Shown here piece after piece: positions 1 to 7,598 of a stretch of 64,000 bases of DNA. The stretch lies in NCBI GenBank assembly GCA_035535995.1, contig DATLOZ010000016.1:138395-202394 (forward strand), in the 5' to 3' direction. The stretch comes from JANYCO01 sp035535995 (GTDB lineage Bacteria > Bacteroidota > Bacteroidia > Cytophagales > Cytophagaceae). Each line of letters starts with the position of its first letter. The stretch's first letter is position 1. The notes beneath the pieces were generated by a model, which was not told the DNA's origin, made no database searches, and saw only the letters and a program-made list of their open reading frames with translations. The position numbers and the translations under genes are program-made.

Positions 1-1
1 G

Positions 2-319
2 CACCTAATCTATAAAACAGAAGAAATGTGCATCTCTGACCTGGAACTGATCCTGGATTACACTCAAACCAAAACCTCCAGGCACCTGATCTATTTGAAA
101 AGCCACGGACTGCTTAACTACCACAAAACAGACCAATGGGTATATTATTTTATAGAACCTGAATACAAAAAAATGGTAGGCGAGCTGCTGAACTATTTTG
201 ACAAAAACGAACTATTAAGAAAAGATCTCTACGAGTACCGCACGCTGTATACCAATAGCGAGCTCGCCATCAGGCAGCTGCACGTAAAGCAAAAGAAATT
301 CAAACTGCCTCCTCTATAA
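2..319 (+). CDS. ArsR-type winged-helix regulator, 5' truncated
   Basis: The reading frame is open from the first bases of the window, so the gene starts upstream and only about 105 C-terminal residues are seen. The fragment has the ArsR/SmtB pattern: a helix-turn-helix around CISDLELIL and TKTSRHLIYLKSHGLL, then a wing (HKTDQWVYYFI). The likely role is transcriptional repression, with the effector unknown. No cysteine cluster for metal binding is visible in this part. The 2Fe-2S protein follows on the same strand after about 65 bases. The family call is good; target and ligand cannot be read. Confidence 0.75.
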   Translation, partial: HLIYKTEEMCISDLELILDYTQTKTSRHLIYLKSHGLLNYHKTDQWVYYFIEPEYKKMVGELLNYFDKNELLRKDLYEYRTLYTNSELAIRQLHVKQKKFKLPPL

Positions 320-343
320 ACGACTTGGAGCTATACACTAAAT

Positions 344-375
344 AATTCATAATTCAACATTCATAACTCATAATT
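344..375. repeat. Dispersed AT-rich intergenic repeat (type 1)
   Basis: The stretch contains the word ATTCAACATTCATAACTCAT, which recurs on either strand beside rnpB, between rplQ and rpoA, and in variant form between rpsD and rpsK. It fills most of the gap between the ArsR gene and the ferredoxin gene. No coding potential is seen. Confidence 0.6.
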
Positions 376-384
376 AATTTCAAC

Positions 385-696
385 ATGGACATGAAATACA
401 AAAAACATATTTTCATCTGCACTAATCAGAAAGAAGAAGGGAAAGCTTGCTGTGGAGAAAAGCGCGGGATGGAATTGGTAGATGCTTTTAAAACACTGGT
501 AAAAGACAATCGTTTAAATACCGAAGTGCGCGCGCAACGTGCCGGTTGCTTTGATACCTGCGCAATGGGACCTTCTGTTGTGGTATATCCCGAAGGTATC
601 TTCTATGGCAGAGTTCAACTTTCTGATGTAGAAGAAATCTTCAACGAACATATTCTCAACAATAGACCGGTAGAGCGATTAAAATTAACTTTCTAA
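385..696 (+). CDS. (2Fe-2S) ferredoxin, thioredoxin-like fold
   Basis: This 103-residue protein resembles the small thioredoxin-like [2Fe-2S] ferredoxins. Four cysteines stand where the cluster ligands are expected: FICTNQ, KACCGEK, and the pair in GCFDTCAMGP. The following VVVYPEG is typical of the family. It probably carries electrons in the cytoplasm; the partner is unknown. Its stop codon is directly followed by the ATG of the HAD phosphatase gene, so the two are probably cotranscribed. Confidence 0.85.
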   Translation: MDMKYKKHIFICTNQKEEGKACCGEKRGMELVDAFKTLVKDNRLNTEVRAQRAGCFDTCAMGPSVVVYPEGIFYGRVQLSDVEEIFNEHILNNRPVERLKLTF

Positions 697-1392
697 ATGA
701 ACAGTTACAAACATATTTTCTTCGACCTGGACCATACGCTTTGGGACTTCAATACCAATTGCAGGCTTACACTGGACGAGCTTTATGACCGCTACGATTT
801 TTCTCCGCTTGGTTTTTCCAAAGAAGAATTTTATACCGTTTATAAAAAAATCAACGACCATATGTGGGCAAACTACCACAAGGGTCTCACTACTAAAGAA
901 GACATTCGTTCCAGGCGATTTGAATATACATTCCAGGAATTGGGACACAGCAAAACATTTATTCCGCAAGGACTGGACGATGCTTTTTTATCTATCTGCC
1001 CGGCCAAGGGACAAGTATTCCCCTTTACACACGAAACGCTGGAGTATCTTATCAGTAAGGGATACAGCTTGCATATCATTACCAATGGATTTAAAGAAAC
1101 ACAACATATCAAACTTTCCACCTCTGGCATTGCTCCTTATTTTACAAATGTAGTAGAATCGGATGTGTGTGGATTTATGAAACCGGACAAAAGAATTTTT
1201 GATCACGCGTTGCAATTAAGTAATGCTTCTTCGCAAGAATCAATAATGGTTGGCGACGATCTGCAAGCAGACATCGTAGGCGCGCGCAATGCGGGTCTTG
1301 CGCAGATCTTTATCAATCGTCATCAGCAGGTACACGCTGAGGAGATCACACATGAGATTGATTGTTTGAGCCAGTTGAAGGAATTGCTGTAA
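697..1392 (+). CDS. YjjG-family noncanonical pyrimidine nucleotidase (HAD)
   Basis: This is a 231-residue haloacid dehalogenase-superfamily phosphatase. Motif I is FFDLDHTLWD near the N-terminus, motif II lies at IITNGFKE, the motif III lysine is in GFMKPDKRIF, and motif IV is VGDDLQADI. The spacing and the long helical cap match YjjG/YfnB nucleotidases, which remove phosphate from pyrimidine nucleotides, including damaged ones. It abuts the ferredoxin gene with no gap and ends before a bidirectional terminator. Substrate is inferred from the subfamily. Confidence 0.85.
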   Translation: MNSYKHIFFDLDHTLWDFNTNCRLTLDELYDRYDFSPLGFSKEEFYTVYKKINDHMWANYHKGLTTKEDIRSRRFEYTFQELGHSKTFIPQGLDDAFLSICPAKGQVFPFTHETLEYLISKGYSLHIITNGFKETQHIKLSTSGIAPYFTNVVESDVCGFMKPDKRIFDHALQLSNASSQESIMVGDDLQADIVGARNAGLAQIFINRHQQVHAEEITHEIDCLSQLKELL

Positions 1393-1426
1393 GCATTATT
1401 GGGAGCGACGAAGCAGTAACTCTATT

Positions 1427-1474
1427 AAAAACAAAAAGGGAGAAAAGACTAGTTCTTTTCTCCCTTTTTGTTTT
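1427..1474. terminator. Bidirectional intrinsic terminator
   Basis: A near-perfect inverted repeat has AAAGGGAGAAAAGA and TCTTTTCTCCCTTT as arms around a short loop, flanked by A and T runs on both sides. It lies between the convergent nucleotidase and CBS-protein genes and can end transcripts from both strands. Confidence 0.85.
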
Positions 1475-1487
1475 AGCATTTTCCTTC

Positions 1488-2162
1488 CTACATATTCAAA
1501 TACTTCATCAGCATATCCAATCTTTCCTGATCGTTGTTGATGAGTTCTGTCTCGTGGAATTGTGTGATCACGTGATAGTCATAGCGCTCAAGGGTAGCCA
1601 CTACTCTGGCAAGATCCGTTTTATTGAGCTTTAACGTCAGGTTTACCTGGCCGTTATTAGCTTCATCGGATACTACAAAGGAGCTAAGAATTTTGCAGTC
1701 ATTCGCTTCAACCAGGCGGCTGATTTGCGCCATGGAGTAATCCTGTTCTTTCATACCCAACAGCAAGATACCTCCCGGCCCCTGGCTTGCAAACATCTGC
1801 GCGATCGCAGCCGCAGTTTCGTTGAGCGATACCACACCGAGAAATTTTTTATCTTCGTCGATTACCGGAAGAATATGAAGCTTATTGCGGGTAGCCATTT
1901 TAATTACATCGTAATAATGGATACCTGGCAATACGGATAGATCTTTGTAATCTAGTCTGAATTCTGAGATCTTTTTATTGAGGTTTTCAGAATCTAAAAG
2001 TGTTTCTTCCAGGAGAAGTCCCTGGTAAATATTTTTGTCGACAACGGGCAATTGTGATAAACGCAATTCTTCCATCCAACGCTTCGCTTTCTCTCCTGTA
2101 TCGGAAAGTTTGAGAGGAGGAATCATTTCATTTATCAAATCTTCTGCTACCATCATCTTCAA
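1488..2162 (-). CDS. CBS-domain protein with ACT-like C-terminal part
   Basis: This 224-residue soluble protein starts with two CBS motifs (about residues 5-130; SQLPVVD and LHILPVIDEDKKFLGVV are the recognisable strands). A C-terminal half of about 85 residues, rich in alternating beta and alpha segments, resembles an ACT-like domain. CBS pairs usually bind adenine nucleotides and regulate partner proteins. Its start overlaps the stop of the upstream alpha/beta hydrolase gene by four bases, so the two are translationally coupled. The ligand is not known. Confidence 0.8.
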   Translation of the reverse strand: MKMMVAEDLINEMIPPLKLSDTGEKAKRWMEELRLSQLPVVDKNIYQGLLLEETLLDSENLNKKISEFRLDYKDLSVLPGIHYYDVIKMATRNKLHILPVIDEDKKFLGVVSLNETAAAIAQMFASQGPGGILLLGMKEQDYSMAQISRLVEANDCKILSSFVVSDEANNGQVNLTLKLNKTDLARVVATLERYDYHVITQFHETELINNDQERLDMLMKYLNM

Positions 2163-2917
2163 CTATGCTTGTCTAGAAAATCCTGAACGTATTTATTAAA
2201 CTTATCCGGATGCTCCATCATTGGAGCATGCCCGCAATGATCGATGAATTTAAGTTCTGAATTGGGAATCAACCGGTTAAACTCATGCCCCACGATCGGT
2301 GGAGTGATTGTATCATTCAATCCCCATACCAGTAACGTAGGAATGGCGATATTTGTTATATCATTGGCCATGTTGTGGCGCTGCGCCGACTTGGCAATGC
2401 TCACGATCCGCATACATTTAGGAATGCTGGATACGATATCGAATACTTCGTCTACAAGTTCTTTGGTAGCGGTCTTTGGATTGTAGAAAGTATATCCCAC
2501 GCGTTGTTGCACGTAGTCATAGCTTCCACGCTTCGGATAAGAGCTTCCCATTGAGTTTTCAAACAACCCGGAACTGCCGGTAAGCACCAGGCGGTTCACT
2601 TTGTTTTTATTGTTCAAGGTATACACCAGCGCAATATGGCCGCCTAGTGAATTGCCCAACAAAGTCATCCTGTCGAGTGACTTCAATTTTACAAAACGGT
2701 CTATAAAGCTTACTAATCCTTCAATTCCTGCCGAGCGGATCGGCATTTCGTAGATAGGCATCAGCGGAATAATCACCCTGTACTTGGTGGAAAAATACCG
2801 GATCACTCCTTCCCAGTTACTGAGAGCACCGAATAAACCGTGCAACAAAAGAAAAACTTCTCCTTTTCCTTCGTCAATGTATTTAAACTCACCCTCTTCG
2901 CGAACAGTAAACGACAT
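2159..2917 (-). CDS. Alpha/beta hydrolase
   Basis: The 252-residue protein has the full alpha/beta-hydrolase signature. The oxyanion loop is LLLHGLFG, the nucleophile elbow is LLGNSLGGH with the catalytic serine, the acid is in VWGLNDTITPP, and the histidine is in DHCGHAPMMEHP. There is no signal peptide, so it is cytoplasmic. It heads a two-gene operon with the CBS protein. The substrate could be an ester or a C-C bond; the sequence does not decide. Confidence 0.85.
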   Translation of the reverse strand: MSFTVREEGEFKYIDEGKGEVFLLLHGLFGALSNWEGVIRYFSTKYRVIIPLMPIYEMPIRSAGIEGLVSFIDRFVKLKSLDRMTLLGNSLGGHIALVYTLNNKNKVNRLVLTGSSGLFENSMGSSYPKRGSYDYVQQRVGYTFYNPKTATKELVDEVFDIVSSIPKCMRIVSIAKSAQRHNMANDITNIAIPTLLVWGLNDTITPPIVGHEFNRLIPNSELKFIDHCGHAPMMEHPDKFNKYVQDFLDKHS

Positions 2918-3227
2918 ATCTGTTATGGCTATAATTGTTATTGTTAACGTTGCAACTTACTATAAAGTTTGAAATTTTCAAGTCTATTTAATTTGCTTTA
3001 AATCCTTTATTTTTCAACAAGATTATTTTTTTACTATTCAGAAAAAAATACAAAAAACATCGATTGCGGCTTACCTCTTTTTTAGCAATCTGATTATCAA
3101 TTTTTAAAGTTGTATAAAAATCAATTCAACCTATTTAATTATGCTTCGCCTAAGAAGGATAGTTCTAATTTTTATGCTATTATTTTCTCCCGTTTTTACT
3201 TCGTGTCCACAACGATCTTTCACATTC
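2918..3227. other. Non-coding gap between cvpA-like gene and hydrolase gene
   Basis: This AT-rich stretch should contain the promoter of the hydrolase/CBS pair, but I see no convincing TAnnTTTG motif in it. A short plus-strand frame that enters the cvpA 3' end looks like chance. No repeat or RNA structure was recognised. Confidence 0.5.
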
Positions 3228-3749
3228 TTATTTGCTTCTCAAGGTTTGTTTCAAAGATTGGAAAATATCCTGAAAAGGGATCACATGACTGATCCAGCTG
3301 ACTATTTTGGGAGCGAAATTTACTAAATAGGGATAAAAGAAAGAGCCTTTAAAAATATTCACCAGGTAATTCAAATGGATCACATCGATTAGCCAGATCA
3401 ATAAACTTACACCGAAAGCCATTTTTACAATTCCTAAAAGCCCTCCGGCAATTTCGTCAAAACGCCCGAGCAGTGTGCTGTTCAGCGCTGATTTCAAAAA
3501 TTTGCTCAGCAATAAAATAGTAATATAAACTAAAATAAAAATGACTACGAATGCTATAAAAGGCAACCAGTTATTATCTGAAATATACCCTTTCAAAAAT
3601 TTCATGCCCGTATCCAGCAACTTAAATGCTGCCAGTATGCCAATGATGAAAGCAAGAAAGGCAATAATAGTTACTACCAATCCATCTTTATACCCTTTGT
3701 ACGCGCCAATTCCCAACAATAGGATAATGACAAAATCTACTACTACCAT
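3228..3749 (-). CDS. CvpA family inner-membrane protein
   Basis: This 173-residue protein has four hydrophobic segments at about residues 3-25, 28-48, 62-85 and 100-125. The GRFDEIAGGLLGI stretch is the conserved loop of the CvpA family, named after the E. coli colicin V production protein. It starts about 90 bases downstream of the response-regulator stop, on the same strand. The family is clear; the biochemical role in this phylum is not settled. Confidence 0.85.
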   Translation of the reverse strand: MVVVDFVIILLLGIGAYKGYKDGLVVTIIAFLAFIIGILAAFKLLDTGMKFLKGYISDNNWLPFIAFVVIFILVYITILLLSKFLKSALNSTLLGRFDEIAGGLLGIVKMAFGVSLLIWLIDVIHLNYLVNIFKGSFFYPYLVNFAPKIVSWISHVIPFQDIFQSLKQTLRSK

Positions 3750-3756
3750 ATTTTAA

Positions 3757-3811
3757 AATTCCAAAAGAGATACTTCTGGTTTGGAATTTGTTTTTTGGTT
3801 TTTGGAATTTT
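3757..3811. repeat. Inverted intergenic repeat (type 3, TTGGAATTTG)
   Basis: AATTCCAAAA on the left and two TTGGAATTT copies on the right can pair. The TTGGAATTTG word appears again in a larger inverted repeat near 46.05 kb, so this is probably a dispersed family. It fills the gap between the response-regulator gene and cvpA. Confidence 0.4.
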
Positions 3812-3840
3812 TAAAACTAATACTCGATACGAATGCACCT

Positions 3841-4995
3841 TTACTTCGCATACATTTTCGCATCCTCAGCGGTGATCTTTTTATCGCTCATGATCACCAA
3901 CCGCTCCACCACGTTTTTCAATTCACGTATATTGCCCGACCATTGCAGGGTTTGGAGGTATTCGATCGCTTTGGTATCGATCGCTTTTACAACGCCGCCG
4001 TATTCTGCAGCGATCTCTTTCAGAAAATGATCGACCAGCACAGGAATGTCTTCCAGTCTTTCTTTCAATGGTGGCACGTGGATCAGGATCACTCCGAGTC
4101 TGTGGTAAAGGTCTTCGCGAAACCTGTTTTCCTGGATCTCTTTCTGCAAGTCTTTATTAGTGGCCGCTACAATGCGTACGTCTACTTTTATTTCTTTTTC
4201 CCCTCCTACCCGCATGATCTTATGCTCCTGCAACGCGCGTAGCACCTTGGCTTGAGCCGACAAGCTCATGTCGCCGATCTCATCAAGAAATAAAGTGCCA
4301 CCGTTTGCCTGTTCAAATTTTCCGATTCTTTGTTTGATAGCCGAAGTGAACGCCCCCTTTTCGTGGCCAAACAATTCACTTTCGATCAACTCGCTGGGAA
4401 TTGCAGCGCAGTTGACTTCCACCAGCGGGCCATTTGCTCTTACGCTTTTGGAGTGAAGCCATTTTGCCACCAGCTCTTTTCCCGAACCATTTGGCCCGGT
4501 GATCATCACGCGCGCTTCGGTAGGCGCTACTTTTTCGATCGTTCTCTTAATTTTCTGAATCGCCTCCGACTCTCCAAGAATATCGATCGATTTGGATATT
4601 TTTTTCTTTAATACCTTTGTCTCCTGCACCAGGCTTGACTTGTCGAGCGCATTGCGTACTGTGAGTAATAGTCTATTGAGATCAGGGGGTTTTTGTATAA
4701 AATCATAGGCACCTTTTTTGGTGCATTCTACGGCGGTTTCGATCGTGCCGTGCGCAGAGATCATAATGAACTGCGCTTCTTTTTCCATTTCGATGGCTTT
4801 CTCTAATACTACGATGCCATCTACCTTTGGCATTTTGATATCGCAAAGCACTACATCGTAATTATTTTTCTCCAACATTGCCAATCCTTCTTCACCGTCT
4901 TTGGCTTCTTCTACTTCATATTTTTCATACTCTAATATTTCACGAAGCGTAGAACGAATACTTTTTTCGTCGTCAATGATAAGGATCTTTGCCAT
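3841..4995 (-). CDS. Sigma-54-type response regulator lacking a DNA-binding domain
   Basis: This 384-residue protein has a receiver domain (residues 1-120, phospho-acceptor Asp52 in VVLCDIKMP, conserved Lys in FIQKPP). An AAA+ sigma-54 interaction domain follows (about 140-370). Walker A is GPNGSGKE (167-174), Walker B is TLFLDEIGD (234-242), and an arginine-finger region sits in NRFREDLYHRL. The sigma-54 contact loop reads GAFTSA (214-219) instead of GAFTGA. The protein stops where a Fis-type helix-turn-helix would begin. It may activate without sequence-specific DNA binding. No histidine kinase gene lies next to it. Confidence 0.9.
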   Translation of the reverse strand: MAKILIIDDEKSIRSTLREILEYEKYEVEEAKDGEEGLAMLEKNNYDVVLCDIKMPKVDGIVVLEKAIEMEKEAQFIMISAHGTIETAVECTKKGAYDFIQKPPDLNRLLLTVRNALDKSSLVQETKVLKKKISKSIDILGESEAIQKIKRTIEKVAPTEARVMITGPNGSGKELVAKWLHSKSVRANGPLVEVNCAAIPSELIESELFGHEKGAFTSAIKQRIGKFEQANGGTLFLDEIGDMSLSAQAKVLRALQEHKIMRVGGEKEIKVDVRIVAATNKDLQKEIQENRFREDLYHRLGVILIHVPPLKERLEDIPVLVDHFLKEIAAEYGGVVKAIDTKAIEYLQTLQWSGNIRELKNVVERLVIMSDKKITAEDAKMYAK

Positions 4996-5087
4996 TATAA
5001 ATTAAATTGATTTTTAATTATAAAGGGGAAGATAAATAAAAATTATGAATTTTAAATTTTGAGTTATGAATGTTGAGTCGTTAATGC

Positions 5088-5148
5088 AGATGCCGGATAC
5101 CGGATGCCAGAAAATATTTTTTTATCTGGTATCCGGTATCCGGCATCT
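5088..5148. repeat. Palindromic intergenic repeat (type 2, CCGGATACCGGAT)
   Basis: A 23-base left arm (5088-5110) pairs with 5126-5148 with one mismatch around an AT-rich loop. Each arm is itself built from repeated ATACCGGAT-like units. A degenerate relative lies upstream of nadM near 49.91-49.95 kb. It sits just past the 3' end of rnpB. Confidence 0.7.
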
Positions 5149-5165
5149 CGTATCTTTTTTAAAAA

Positions 5166-5540
5166 AAGCAAGCCTGTAAGCCGGGTTCTGTCTCCCGACC
5201 GAAGCCGGGACTCTTATCATTTATCTCGAACATACGTTGCCGCATGTTTCTAACGACCTACCCACCAACATCGGACGAGCAGCCCTACATGCGTTGGCCT
5301 ATTTGGTCTTTCAACCTGTAAGGTTTACCCCAATGGCGCTTCACAGCGCCACGAGTGGGCTCTTACCCCACTTTTTCACCCTTATCACACCAGAGGCGGA
5401 CGGTATAGTTTTCTGTGGCACTTTCTGTCTTCCTCCGACTTGCGTCAGAAAAATCCTTCCCGTTAAGAAGTACAGTACTCTGTGTTGCCCGGACTTTCCT
5501 ACTCCGCCAATCGGCGGAATCGATAAGACGGCTTGCTTTG
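5166..5540 (-). ncRNA. rnpB: RNase P RNA, bacterial type A
   Basis: The minus strand holds the universal RNase P RNA landmarks: GGAAAGTCCGGGC near the 5' end and ACAGAACCCGGCTTA near the 3' end. The ends AAGCAAGCC and GGCTTGCTT form helix P1. The length of about 375 bases fits a type A RNA. This ribozyme removes 5' leaders from pre-tRNAs. A TATCTTTGT promoter element lies directly upstream. End positions are set from P1 pairing and may be off by a few bases. Confidence 0.95.
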
Positions 5541-5541
5541 T

Positions 5542-5550
5542 ACAAAGATA
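5542..5550 (-). promoter_or_regulatory. -7 element of the rnpB promoter
   Basis: TATCTTTGT on the minus strand matches the Bacteroidota -7 consensus TAnnTTTG, and its expected start site falls at the 5' end of RNase P RNA. No TTTG is found 19 bases upstream; that position lies inside the edge of the type 1 inverted repeat. Confidence 0.65.
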
Positions 5551-5560
5551 AATAATTATT

Positions 5561-5637
5561 AGTTATGAATGTTGAGTTATGAATTATGAGTGATCATTTG
5601 TCACAAACTCATAATTCATAACTCAACATTCATAACT
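5561..5637. repeat. Perfect 31-bp inverted repeat (type 1 family)
   Basis: The arms at 5561-5591 and 5607-5637 are exact reverse complements around a 15-base loop. Each arm contains two ATGAAT/GAGTTAT-type units. It occupies the whole gap between rnpB and the stop codon of the Smr gene, and its right arm touches that stop codon. It could act as a transcript end or be an inactive mobile repeat. Confidence 0.85.
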
Positions 5638-6569
5638 TACTTAAGCCTCACAAGTGTAGCACCGTATCCAAACTTCTCCTTCTGCGCTTCCTGGAAGAAT
5701 TTTACATTTTTATGTCCGCTCAGTACTTTGTGGATCTCTTTTTTCAATACTCCGTTGCCTACCCCGTGAATAAATACGATCTCATCCATGGCGGTAGCAA
5801 TGGCATTGTCGAGATTTTTTTGGAACTCGTTCATCTGCAATGCAAGCATTGCCGTGTTGCTCATCGTACTGTGCTGATCGGTGAGCTTTTCGATGTGAAG
5901 ATCTATTTCTTTTGATGGCTTTGGAATCGAAACAGCCGCCGCTGATTTTGTTCCTATTGATAAATTTTCTTCCAAACTTTTCGCGTCAATCTTTACCGCG
6001 TCTAAATCAAGCCTGAACAAATAAGATTCTTTATTTAGCACCGGTGCTAGTTTTTTACTTTTGAAAAAAGTAGATGAACGAAAACGGATCTTCTTCATCA
6101 TTGGCTGACGAAACGTAGATTCTCCGTAACTGAAGAAAATCAATTGAACTAAAAACTCCGGCCACTGATCAAAGTCTTTGATATTTACCTCCATCAGTTT
6201 GATGAACGATCCTTTTTCTGTTACTCCTGAAAAAACACCTTTGTATTTATTTTCTTTTTCCTCTCCGATCACAAAATAGGTTTTGTAACTCGTATCGTTG
6301 AGCAAATAAAGTTCATAGACCTGATCATTGAATTGAGTGAAGGCTAAATAAATGCCGTTCCATTTTTCAATAACAGAAGTTTGTTCCCATTCTTCTTTGC
6401 CCGAAACCAAACTACTTTCCTCCGAAGCAACCACCACCAACTCCGTGCGTAGCGCGGGGATGCGGAAGCCATCTTCGATCTCTATTTCTACTTGTTTAGG
6501 ATCAATTATCTTTACGATCCTTCCTTCTTCTTTACCATGTATTAATCTTACGCGATCGCCTATTTTCAT
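5637..6569 (-). CDS. DUF2027 and Smr-domain protein
   Basis: The 310-residue protein begins with a small beta-rich KOW/DUF2027-like domain (MKIGDRVRLIHGKEEGRI). A middle beta-sandwich-like part (about 60-200) follows, then a C-terminal Smr domain (about 220-310). The Smr marks are EIDLHIEKL, the glycine-rich VFIHGVGNGVLK and GYGATLVRL. Smr domains are nucleases or nucleic-acid binding modules related to the MutS2 C-terminus. The gene follows the DUF2279 gene by one base, so they share a transcript. The exact role is unknown. Confidence 0.85.
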   Translation of the reverse strand: MKIGDRVRLIHGKEEGRIVKIIDPKQVEIEIEDGFRIPALRTELVVVASEESSLVSGKEEWEQTSVIEKWNGIYLAFTQFNDQVYELYLLNDTSYKTYFVIGEEKENKYKGVFSGVTEKGSFIKLMEVNIKDFDQWPEFLVQLIFFSYGESTFRQPMMKKIRFRSSTFFKSKKLAPVLNKESYLFRLDLDAVKIDAKSLEENLSIGTKSAAAVSIPKPSKEIDLHIEKLTDQHSTMSNTAMLALQMNEFQKNLDNAIATAMDEIVFIHGVGNGVLKKEIHKVLSGHKNVKFFQEAQKEKFGYGATLVRLK

Positions 6570-6570
6570 A

Positions 6571-7473
6571 TTAAAAATATATTGGATGAAATTTAATTCC
6601 GTGTTTGTCGTATTGCAATGCAGGCGCTGGCAAGTGTAGCAGGTTCACTGCATAAAACACTTTTTTCAAAAAAGCGCTCTTGGTCTTGATCCTTGTCAGG
6701 TCTACATCTATTGATAAATAATATTGACGGTATGGATGGAAGCCACTTGCAATGTTGTCTGATTTTTGCGCATAAACCATGTCTTGTATTCCATAACCTA
6801 AAGCAAGATTGATCCATTTTGGAAAACGATTTTCCTTTTTCATAAAGGAAGAAATATTGCCGCAGAACCAATAGGTCTGGCCGTTATAATCTTTCAGCAA
6901 TTGCTCCGACAAATGATCTCCCAAGGTATTCGGCCTCAAGTGTGCGTAGCCGGTTTGATGAAAGGAATATTTCATATGGATCCGCAATTCATCCCAAAGC
7001 AAATGCTGGCTCATCACCATCAAGGTACCAGTGGCATTGGCCGTCAGGTCGCCTACAGAGGCACCATATGCTGCAGAAAATCCATCGAATACTTCTATTG
7101 GAAACTGTAAGATGAATCCCGTGAGACTTCCGTAAATGATTGCTTTCTTCTTCGGCACACCCGACCATTTCAATAAGTCAACACCTAAGCGGCTTTCCTG
7201 AAAGGAAGTGGTAGCATGGCCGAATTTATCAAGTTGCAACCATTCGCTATCATCGTTGAAGAAATGAAAAGGAGTACGCGGATTATTTTTGTACCAAAGC
7301 GCATCGAGCCCAACCCAGGTAGCCGTGTAAACTGCTCCTACAGTGACCATCATGGGTACAAATCTTTTTTTATTAAGACTCGTGGCAGCAACAGAATCTG
7401 TCTGGGCGAAACTGCTACGTACCAATGATAAGCTGATAAGCAGCATAAGTAAAATTTTGGAGAGAAATTTCAT
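6571..7473 (-). CDS. DUF2279 exported protein
   Basis: This 300-residue protein has a clear signal peptide (about residues 1-23, cut after SSFAQ). The conserved LQLDKFGHATTSF segment is typical of DUF2279/YfiM-like proteins, and further hydrophobic stretches lie around 40-60 and 100-165. It is probably membrane- or outer-membrane-associated. The function of the family is not established. It is cotranscribed with the Smr gene. Confidence 0.75.
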   Translation of the reverse strand: MKFLSKILLMLLISLSLVRSSFAQTDSVAATSLNKKRFVPMMVTVGAVYTATWVGLDALWYKNNPRTPFHFFNDDSEWLQLDKFGHATTSFQESRLGVDLLKWSGVPKKKAIIYGSLTGFILQFPIEVFDGFSAAYGASVGDLTANATGTLMVMSQHLLWDELRIHMKYSFHQTGYAHLRPNTLGDHLSEQLLKDYNGQTYWFCGNISSFMKKENRFPKWINLALGYGIQDMVYAQKSDNIASGFHPYRQYYLSIDVDLTRIKTKSAFLKKVFYAVNLLHLPAPALQYDKHGIKFHPIYF

Positions 7474-7598
7474 CTGGTATTTTTTCCCGTTAATTCAAGT
7501 AGGATCAATTTAGTAAACGCGCCTTTTTATTATGTTTAAAGTTTAAACCTGAAGGTTAATTTTTTTTAATGCTAATCTTAATTTAAATATCCGAATTT

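Noticed and set aside
3141..3326. Plus-strand frame with a lipoprotein-like start (FSPVFTSC)
   Set aside because: Half of it is antisense to the conserved end of the cvpA gene and the rest is AT-rich spacer; no family resemblance.
5363..5545. Open frames within 5166-5540
   Set aside because: This stretch is RNase P RNA on the minus strand; the frames are shadows of structured RNA.
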